37,500 bases of DNA, taken from contig MVGU01001771.1 in NCBI GenBank assembly GCA_002005505.1, positions 1 through 37,500 of the forward strand, read 5' to 3'. The position numbers and the translations under genes were made by a program. Shown piece by piece: positions 19,972 through 37,500 of the stretch (positions within the stretch are counted from its first letter, which is position 1; each line of letters begins with the position of its first letter). Under the pieces are notes generated by a model, which did not search any database, was not told where the DNA came from, and saw nothing but the letters and a program-made list of their open reading frames with translations. The stretch comes from Botryococcus braunii. Taxonomy: Eukaryota > Chlorophyta > Trebouxiophyceae.

Positions 19972-22900
19972 CCTCCCTCCCTCCCTCCCTCCCTCTCTCC
20001 CTCTCCCCTCTCACTCTATCTCCCTCCCCTCTCTCCCCTTTCCCCTCCCCCTTCCCGTTCCTCCATCTCCCACTCCCCCCCCCCCTTTTTCTTCTTTTGA
20101 TATGTGGTATGCGGCGCAAGCTCCCAGTCCTGATTTGGTTAACAATGTTAGACTTTTGTCTTTCTACCAACTCAGGAATGAAATACTGAGAAACGTGCCG
20201 ATATCTTCCAATCACTGAATCAGCGAATTGCAGAACTCAAGTGCATTGACCAGCTACAATAATGAGGTGCAGTAAGGTACTCTAGTTTGCATCATTTGCA
20301 CATTTGGCGCAAACCAATGTATTGAGAGCTGCAGAATCAAACGGAGCCGCTCTTTCTATTAAGGGTACCCCATACTGGATGGCCCCTGAAGTCATTAAGC
20401 AATCAGGCCATGGAAGATCGGCAGATATTTGGTCGGTAGCATGTACCATCATTGAGATGGCTACTGGAAAGCCGCCTTGGTCCCAGTTCTCCTCACAGGT
20501 GACTTTGCAATTAACTTAAAGTCTGCAGAACCTTCCACAAGCATGTCAGAGTCATTTGCCTGAGTAGGACTCCTGTTGCACAACAAATGGAACCCAAATG
20601 CTTGATATGGACCATGCCTTCTAGCTGCATGTAGATTTAATGATCGCCATCTAGTCACAACTCATGGCAAGTGTCATCCCAGGTGTCAGCTTTATTCCAC
20701 ATAGCCTCCTCCAAGGGCCCACCTCCAATTCCAGAGCATTTATCACCTGAGGCAAAGGATTTCTTGCTGCTGTGCTTTAACAGGTGGGCAAGTGAAGTCG
20801 CAAAATGCTAGAGTTGCTGTTGTACAATTACCTTGACTACCTCGTGATAAATTGCTGTGACGTTTCAGTATCTTACTTGTTCGAACTGTCTTGTTCTTTT
20901 TCGAATTCTGCGATGTTAATCCAACAATTCTGGGGACTGTATGTGTTGCTAATAGGAAAAGAGTTGTGTGTCGAGTAGAGTACCAAAAGAGCGTCCCAAT
21001 GCCACACGCCTCTTGAAACATCCATGGCTTGCGGATACGCGTCCTCGGACACTGGCCACACCGCTCACAAATATTTCAATGGAGAGTGGTCCCTTGGGAT
21101 TTCGGGCGCCCAACCTTCTCATTCCCTCATCAGCATCGCCTGTTCGGGTAAGTACTGAACTATTGTAATGAAATTCAACTTTAGTAAGTCATGGATATCT
21201 CCACGTGCCCCACTGAATATAAATGCAACCTTGCTTACTTTTGCTCGTCTGGCTACTCAATTTGTAGGTGGTTTGTGGGGCATCAGGGCAATGGAGCGCC
21301 CCCAATCTCTCCAATAGAAGAAGAACCTGAAGGAGCCGGTTCACTAGCACTAAGCACAGGCATAGGTGGGGATCAACCTGGTCAACTTCCAGTGCAGGGT
21401 GATGTAGGTTTTGACATGGTTTGTGCTACAAATCCTTATGCAGAAATCAATGGACGGGGCAGTAGCACTCCAAAAAGTACACACTTGCAAGGGGCAAATT
21501 CATCAAGAGGACATCTTAACGGTCTACAAGGACATGCTCCAACCATCCAGATCGAAAGCTATGCACAAGCCAGCAACGACAGCATTGCTGTCAATAGTCC
21601 CGAACCACTTCCTCCTGGAAACACACGTATGTGGGACAGTCCCACTTTTGGCTTTGGTCTACAGTCAGCTGGACCTGACGCTGCTCAGAGGGTCGTGATG
21701 AATGAGGTGGGCTCTATCAGAGGTTGGAAGGCTTTCTGTGTGCCTGGGAGAAGCCTTCATGTTTTCTGATAAGCTGCACGTTCATATGGAAGATCCTTCT
21801 TGTATGCACCCTCTATTTTGTAGCCAATATGCATTTTGTACCTGTCGAAGGGAGCCATTTATCTGCCATTGTCTTCTTCGGCAGCTCTTTGGGAACAAAT
21901 GAATGTCTTTTGTGTCTAAGAAGGTCTGTGTAAGATGCCCTTTATGTCCTGTGCAGAGCAGTGATAGCCTGGTGGATGGAACTAAAAGACGGACCGTCCA
22001 GCTTCAGATGGACAAGGAGAATAGGGGGGAGCACACTGCCTTGAAGAACGGTTTGCCCAGGAATCAAATTCAGGTATTGTATTGTACCAGGCAGCATTGC
22101 CAATGTCCTGCAGATACTTTTAATACAATCATTAAGCCCTCAAACTTGAGTGCGGTGTGTGGGTTTTTTATACACTGATTTCTGCAGGCAATTGCCACGG
22201 CGGAAATGCCCCGATTGGCGTCTGCAACAGCAGATACTATGGTCACCATTGATCAAGCGGATGATGCACAGTCTTCACACTCCTCCATGGAGGCAAGGGT
22301 CCGCAACCATGCTTTAAAATGCTGGTTTAACGTCATTGTGTTTCCAACATACAATCTGAAATGCTGAAACTTAGCGAGAGATCATCCTGTTCGCTACCCC
22401 TCACCATCACATAAATGAGAAAGCATTGCTATTATGGATCCTTGCCACAGTTGGAATATACCGTTATTTCAGTAAACTCTTTGGAATTAGAAAGCTTCCT
22501 GATGCAGAGTGGATCATATAATCCTGTGGAAGAACCTTCTTGGATGCAATCGGAGTCTTACGACCTCAATGTTCAAGTCAATGGATCAGACAGTACAACT
22601 CCAAGGTGCAGGGATAGCGGGTCTTCTTATTCATGTGAAAGAATGAGTTTTGACTTGCGCCCCTCACGCCTCTCCATGGCACTGCCCCCGGGGGAAAGTC
22701 CAGACCCATGCTCCCCAAAGCTGGTTGACAGCCCTCACATGAATATGTCAAATCCAGGTGCAGATGAGGCTGAGCTAAACGCCTATGTCCAGAAGAAGGT
22801 ACTGCGCTCTAGCCGCCACATGAACATATAATATGTATTAAGAACTACTGCAACCAGTCGCTAAATATTATTTTCTTTGAATTCTAATTTTTAATTGTGC

Positions 22901-23369
22901 TGTTACATTTCCGTGTTTCCACTTTGGGATGTCATTGTTTTTATATTCACACCAGACCAGACTTAGTCACCAAGCATTGCATTTTGCGTGCTTTCATTGA
23001 AGTTGAGATTGTCTGACTGAGCAGGCTAGCTTGGACGTCCTCCGATTGTCAATGCCATTCAGGGAACAATCTGTTAATGTAATGCGGACTACAGGTAATG
23101 TGGCCCACAAATAATTTTTGATAGAAAAGGGAGTAGACAAAAGCAGGTCCCCTTCATTGTGTAACCGCCGGGGATTTAGGTGAAGCCAGGTGCACACTAT
23201 GTACCTTCCATCTTATGACTTGCATACTGGTGAATGGCGAGTAACATCCTGAACTCGTGCAAAGTGTCCTGCAGGAGACTCGCACATGAGCAAGCAAGCG
23301 CAGTGGGAAGCAGAACTCGCTCGAGAGTTGGCTGAACACAGAACAATGATTACTGCCAGGAGACATTAG
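17926..23369 (+). CDS. MAPKKK of the ANP/NPK1 type, 16 exons
   Basis: Ser/Thr kinase at the top of a MAP kinase cascade; in plants ANP/NPK1 kinases act in cytokinesis and stress signalling. Exons: 17926-17970, 18089-18199, 18271-18385, 18416-18636, 18817-18933, 19010-19094, 19236-19421, 20335-20498, 20683-20783, 20979-21147, 21287-21706, 21957-22073, 22188-22298, 22508-22798, 23025-23094, 23275-23369; all join in phase, giving 805 residues. Kinase domain about 133-398: GAGAFGRV at 141-148, Lys163 in AVKQ, alpha-C Glu about 187, [20 protein letters not shown] with Asp262, DFGASKK at 280-286, [10 protein letters not shown] at 303-312, [34 protein letters not shown]. The loop KLADFGASK and the sequence around [10 protein letters not shown] are ANP-like. 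The 400-residue C-terminus is polar and disordered, ending in a basic helix. The first exon (MGNLC) and exons 15-16 are supported only by phase and splice sites. Confidence 0.88.
19546..19622. repeat. (CA)n microsatellite in MAPKKK intron
   Basis: Perfect CA repeat of about 38 units followed by a short CATG repeat. It lies in the 913-bp intron (19422-20334) between the exon with DFGASKK and the exon with [10 protein letters not shown]. Confidence 0.96.
19778..20090. repeat. Pyrimidine tract with (CT)n and (CCTC)n
   Basis: Some 310 bp of almost pure pyrimidine: C-rich degenerate sequence, (CT)n at 19886-19967, a (CTCC)n block at 19966-19993, then C/T-rich sequence to 20090. It shares the MAPKKK intron with the CA repeat at 19546-19622. 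Confidence 0.95.
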
Positions 23370-24965
23370 AAGTCGTGCAGCTGCTTTGTTCAAAATTAGA
23401 GGGTCAAATTGTGTGAAACAACATCCTCAGAACATCCTTAGAGCATCTCAAATCGATCTGGAAGTCGAGTTTAAGAAGACTTTCTGTCAGACTAACATCT
23501 TGCAGAAGCTCCTCAGTCCCAGTCAGGGACTGCCTTTTTTTTTAGTCCTGATTATCCTCTGGTGCAAATGTTGAAGTTGCAGAAGCGCGCACTGTTAGTG
23601 GGTAAAACATAGAAAAGATCTGGCAGAAGACATATTATCACATTTCCCATGAATGTTACATGCGTTTACATGGGGAGCAGAAGCTCAACTTTGCAATCAA
23701 CAATTATTCACACAAGTGGCACCAGGTCTCCTTCATGTGATAGTACACCTGAGGCGACAGATGCAAGGAGCACACATAGTAGCTACCATTAGAAGCTGCG
23801 ACACTGGCTGTTGCAACTTAAAAGGTGTCTCCATGGAAATGAGCAATCAGGTACGATTTAGTGCACTACAATCTTTGTCGTCAGGGTGAAGCTCCAGCAG
23901 GATGAATTTGCTTGACATCAGGAATGTAAGTGTAGGAGTTGGGGGTGGGGGGGGGGGTGTGCGTCGGGGCAGGGGGGGAGGGCAGGTGGATGCGGGCACG
24001 GCGAGTGCGCATGGGTAGGAGGGTGTTGGCATATGCATGTTTCATGTATATGTGTGCACGGGTGGGAGGGTGTTGCCTCTGTGTTTGTCCTCTCTAGACA
24101 TCACGACCATTCAATCTAATCAGCAGGAAAGTGCTTGGGGATTGCAATTTTGTTTCTGCTTCCCGTCTTGGTGGGATATTGCAATCACACCATCTGGTTG
24201 GCTAGAGGCCTACGAACCCTCCAAAAAGATCACTTTTATACGCTGTTAGCAAAGTAGTAACAGCAGACATGATATCAAGTCGACCATAAAAGCTGACGGC
24301 ATATTCACATGCAAGGTGTACGGAACTAGGCCGTTAGGAGTGCGGCAAAAGAGGGGTCAACCATCTGATGACCTCAAGCAGTATCAATGTATGCAAAATG
24401 TATATGCAATCGTACTTTACCAGCAGATTCCAGCTGTACAGTGTAGCACCACACCAGAGCCACCTCTGGATTTTAAAGCACCCACCCGATAGACGTCCCT
24501 CCCAAAACGAATGGTTGAAATTATTCCACATCCAAGTCTCCCACATTGTAAAAAGTCCTGACTTGACATGATAATTCCTTGAGCACTTGAAATGACGTGA
24601 TACTTCCTTGAGGACTTTGCAAGAAGATGATATCCAACATCTGTTCCAATGAAAACATAAACCTAAATCTGAGCTAGGGTATCCGATCGGCCTTTCACTC
24701 ATCGCTGCAATACCCACCATCATTGTATTTCCCATGTAGGACTGTTACAGTCTGCCCTTAATTGCCACCAATATTGTAACGGTGTATACCACACCCGTGC
24801 GCACATGCAAAAGTAGATGGTCAGCAAAATACACAGAATATACCCATCATCCACGCCGCTACTTCAGGAAATTGGCATTCGCTCTTCACTGTTGTTATCA
24901 GTTGGATCATGATGAGAAAAGCACCCTGCCTCGCCCCCAACAGTGGGCGTCTCCTCCAACTCTCG
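23370..24965. other. Spacer between convergent MAPKKK and helical/membrane gene
   Basis: Both flanking genes end here, so it should contain two 3' untranslated regions. A G-rich stretch at about 23935-24080 is the only notable composition. No gene or strong repeat was seen. Confidence 0.5.
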
Positions 24966-29655
<4,690 letters not shown>

Positions 29656-31231
29656 ACCGGCATTATGTGTGTTATTTTTCAGACTAGTCTTGTTATGTCT
29701 GCGAAGGTAGCACCCTTTCCTGTTGGTACCTGCTCATCACGTCACTCAGTACAAGGTGACCCAACAGATCCCAACCTGTAAGCACTTGAATCCATTCAGC
29801 CTAAAGGTTACTGATTAAAAAGAAACGGCCATGATATCAGAATTGAAATAAATTTATGGCCCGGCTGACCTAGTTCAACAACGGTCAAAGCGACAAGTGA
29901 AATGAAAACGATACCTGCACGACAGTAAGGCTGCTAAAAGGGAAAATATACTCTCTTCTGGTCTTGAATAGGGCCCACTAGCATGGATTTGAATGGGGCC
30001 TACTAGCATGGATTTAAAGTGTTCAAACAGCGATCGACAGCAATTTTAGGACAGGCATGTGCGATTTCTCAGCATTGACCAGCAAGTTACGAATTAGTGA
30101 TAACGAAACGCGTCAAGCGGGTACACGGACGAACCTAGGTAGAAGGGCCCAAGAAGATCTGTAATGGCAGGTGCCATCATGGCACCAAGTAGCAGTGTGG
30201 CACCCACGTGACGTGGGCCACCCTGCCATGCACTTCTAGTAGCCCCTTTCTACCCCGCTCCCTTGCACTAAGCTGCCGCAAATAGCAGCCTCCTGCCTGC
30301 AAGCCCGTCCAGAGATGCTCTTCTAGACCCTAACAAAAAGTATACTGCTACGTATAATTATATATAACTTGCAGGTCCATTGATTTCATATGGGGTTCCA
30401 CAACCTCCCTGCTGTTGACTTTGGGGTCGCCATGTGTTTCCTCGTTCGTAATGGTGATGGGATAAAGTGTGGGTCTAGCCATGGCAGCTGCCTAGGCTTA
30501 ATTGGTAATGTACCTCCCCACCATTTTTCTTGTCGCGCTCTTGGACATGTGTACACGGCTATCTTTATCATTCCCCATTAGACCCTTGGTGAAAAGATTT
30601 GGACCAAAATCATGCAAAGCAGCCAGCATCACACATGCCTTCCCATACAGTACTCATGCATCATTATTCCTCGATGAGTCACGGAGACGTTGGAGCAAAG
30701 TCTGGTCCGACTTCCCTCTAAGTCTACGTTACTCGCTGAAACCTAATCATCCATGGGTGCCCAATGGGAATGCATGAGTGATGTTGACTTGTCAGCGTGC
30801 AGGGTCTTGGTCCACATATGCGCCAAATGATGTATTCGATATGGTATCGGCGAAAGGTCATGCAGACCAGTCACGGGAGTACGACTCCAGGCGGAGCCAC
30901 TGACCGGCGCATCTGTGTATGTATGCGCCCTCCTCAGCTTCTTCGTGTTTCCCCTTACTGTTATTTGGCAGTAGTTCGCGTCTTCTCGTGGAGCAGATGT
31001 GCCACTGATACCCTCGAGCATGAGCTAGTCCATTTGAACAGTCTTACTATCAGTGGAATGCGGGAGTGTCAATCTGGGGGTCCGAAGCTTGTGACCATAG
31101 AACATCCCCTGCCAAGCCCGGAACGCCTCAAAATGACATGAGAGAGCCTCCACTCTAGAGGAATAGATCTATTCCTAGTTGAATGGGCAAATCTCCCAGA
31201 ATCATGGGATATCCAAGCATTGAGAGCATAC
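29656..31231. other. Region with no supported gene
   Basis: Open frames of 60-115 codons exist on both strands but none shows family resemblance or a splice-phase partner. It should contain the promoter of the minus-strand gene ending at 29655 and possibly the 3' exons of the gene at 31232-31732. A short tandem repeat lies at 29966-30016. Confidence 0.5.
29966..30016. repeat. Two tandem copies of a roughly 26-bp unit
   Basis: GAATAGGGCCCACTAGCATG is followed by GAATGGGGCCTACTAGCATG about 26 bp later; both continue into GATTT. Confidence 0.7.
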
Positions 31232-31732
31232 CCCCCACAGACCAGCAAGGTTGTTCCGGAAAGAGAACATGCTGACGCGATGAGGTAGCCCCAGCTGGCC
31301 GATGAGCTCCAACTCTTCGATGTGCTTCATAATTGTTTTATAATCAGGCACCCATCCGGCCTTGACATTCTGCGTACAAGCATACAGTTCTGTCAGGTCC
31401 CAAGCTTGGTGGTTGCAGTGTCCACGCAAAGAAAGAAGGAAGGAAGGAAGATTACATCCAAAAGACCAGCCACTAGGGCTGAAGAGGACGGCAGTACAAT
31501 GAATGACCCATTTCTAGCCAATTAAGGTCGCACAGCACCTGGGAGAGTGAGGTACCTTTCCAGTGCAAACATGCCTACTTTTCAACATCGTGAAACGGAT
31601 GCCGTCAGTGTGTGCAACAACAATCTGCAATATACTGACTACCCCTTCGGAAATTTCTGGATCCTGAACCATGTTCCTGACCTTTTTGTACATAATGCAA
31701 CCATTCCTGGCTAGTGACGTTGCCGTGCAGCC
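31232..31732 (-). CDS. Two exons of an unrecognised gene
   Basis: Exons 31732-31556 (59 codons) and 31369-31232 (46 codons) are both phase 0 at each end, with acceptors GACGCAG and GTACGCAG and donors GTACCT and GTATGC. They read as ordinary globular protein: IVVAHTDGIRFTMLKSRHVC in the first, WVPDYKTIMKHIEELELIGQ and LGLPHRVSMFSFRNN in the second. I do not recognise the family. Possible earlier exons lie at about 31980 and 32145 (an ATG followed by GCGAGCGGAGGCAG and a GTAAGC donor), but no chain could be fixed. The 3' part was not found. It could also be a decayed gene. Confidence 0.4.
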
Positions 31733-33562
<1,830 letters not shown>

Positions 33563-34130
33563 TTATAGGGAGTCTATCTGCTTCGCTATCAGTTCTGCTG
33601 CATCATCAACCGTGCGAACTTGCTCTGCCCCTGTTTCAGTGCAGCCCATGTCAGTTGACTGTGCCTTCTTATGGTTGATCTTAAGCAACTTTCATTGCTG
33701 GGGATGGGATTTTTTTCCCCCTACCTTCCTCTTCCAGAGTCAACTCAAACTTCTCTTCCAAAGCCATCATAATCTCCACTGTATCAAGAGAATCTGCTCC
33801 AATATCGACAAATGTGTTATCTGGTTGTATATCTTCCAGATTTCGCCCAAGCTGATCAGCTATGACGATCCTGACATCTCGGAGCACCTGACGACCCCCG
33901 GGGGGCCCAGCAACCTTTAGGTCCAGAAAACAAGGCTGCAAACGCGAACTCACCATCAACCACCCTACCTCTTCTTTTCTTACGGCTTTCACACAGACAT
34001 ATCTGTCGTGCTTTAACCTGCAGCCTCGACACCAACGGAAGACGCGCATGGGAATTTCACGGCTTCTGAGGAACAAAGAACCTGAAAATGATTCATAATT
34101 CCGGCAACTAGGGGACAAGGCGTATTCCAT
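33563..34130 (-). CDS. Acyl carrier protein, plastid type
   Basis: Carries the growing acyl chain on a phosphopantetheine arm during type II fatty acid synthesis, most likely in the plastid. Conserved exons 33887-33725 and 33630-33563 (stop TAA) encode VLRDVRIVIADQLG, NTFVDIGADSLDTVEIMMAL, EEKFELTLEEEGAEQVRTVD and DAAELIAKQIDSL. The Ser of DSLD is the phosphopantetheine site, and GADSLDTVEI is of the plastid/cyanobacterial style rather than the LGLDSLD of mitochondrial ACP. The simplest model starts at 34130 with exon 34130-33969 (Arg/Ser-rich, transit-peptide-like), giving 130 residues, the usual precursor length. Alternative 5' exons at 34435-34370 (MAAGASTLRH) and from 34159 (ASRSTSIFCT) also have good splice signals, so the N-terminus is unsettled. 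The introns next to the core are short (81 and 94 nt). Confidence 0.85.
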
Positions 34131-34435
34131 GTGCAGAAAATAGAGGTGCTTCGGCTTGCCTGTGCACTACACGAGCCTAGCGTTTCAGTTCTTGTCAGAG
34201 GGGGCACGGGTGGGAGGCCCGTCGCAGTGCCTGTGCATGCGCCAGCGGTCCCTAAGGGACAGGCGGGGTCTCGAACTTCCTCAAAGGGAGTCTCGAGGGA
34301 GCCTCCCGAACCTAATCTGCGCCGCCGCGGCCGGGACCGCGTGTCATAAGGATAAAGTTCCTACCTTACCCTTTCTATCGCTGATACGTAAGATATGGCG
34401 TAACCATGTCGAAGCGTGGATGCACCGGCCGCCAT

Positions 34436-34623
34436 CTGTTCCTGCCACTGGAGGGGGAATATAAAGTTGCGTAGTTTATCGTGCTGTCAGTACTTAATAT
34501 AATATAAGGACTGACGTTGACGTTGCTTTCGTTCTTGCTCCACTGTGGCTGCCTTAGAACGCTCGTCGCACTGCAGTATTTGACGCTCAGCTGCAGGCTG
34601 CCCTTACAGGTCGGAGATTGAAA
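34436..34623. promoter_or_regulatory. Shared spacer of the divergent ACP and GGPPS genes
   Basis: The only stretch between the two divergent genes that is free of candidate exons. It has a TATA-like TAATATAATATAAGG at about 34496-34509, some 115-130 bp before the GGPPS ATG, and a doubled TGACG motif (TGACGTTGACGTT, 34512-34524) of the kind bound by plant bZIP factors. Orientation and use are inferred only from position. Confidence 0.3.

Positions 34624-37500
<2,877 letters not shown>

Noticed and set aside
34230..34330. GC-rich segment with GGTCTCGAAC considered as a tRNA
   Set aside because: The arms do not pair as a cloverleaf and no anticodon arm could be placed.

Overview
This is nuclear DNA from a photosynthetic eukaryote of the green lineage. 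The genes are cut into many short exons with GT-AG introns, there are no bacterial-style operons, and the products are plant-type: an ER/Golgi-type calcium pump of the ECA3 class, an ANP/NPK1-type MAPKKK, a plant CLASP/TOG-domain ARM protein, a plastid-type acyl carrier protein and a plastid-type geranylgeranyl diphosphate synthase. A streptophyte (charophyte-grade) alga fits best, but that is inference; the species cannot be fixed from this window. Introns and spacers carry very long CT/GA and GT/CA microsatellites and long G or C homopolymers; none lies in an exon called here.

Layout. 453-9239 (minus): ECA3-type Ca2+-ATPase, 16 exons; the 3' end runs off the left edge. 9240-12204: spacer with two GA blocks and a 65-bp tandem duplication. 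12205-14266 (plus): six-exon ARM/TOG-domain protein of 348 residues. 14267-17925: spacer with a 390-bp CT tract and a fold-back element. 17926-23369 (plus): 16-exon ANP-type MAPKKK of 805 residues with a possible myristoylation start. 24966-29655 (minus): unrecognised six-exon protein with an Ala-rich amphipathic helical region followed by a short membrane domain. 31232-31732 (minus): two exons of an unrecognised gene. 33563-34130 (minus): acyl carrier protein. 34624-35893 (plus): first four exons of a GGPP synthase; the rest lies beyond the right edge, past a C/CT-rich intron.

Exon chains were built by hand from splice signals, reading phase and recalled family conservation. For ECA3, the ARM/TOG protein, the MAPKKK, the helical/membrane protein and GGPPS, every listed exon joins in phase, which is strong internal support. 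The ACP and GGPPS genes are divergent neighbours about 0.5 kb apart and both probably make plastid proteins (fatty acid and isoprenoid synthesis). The other genes have no evident functional link.
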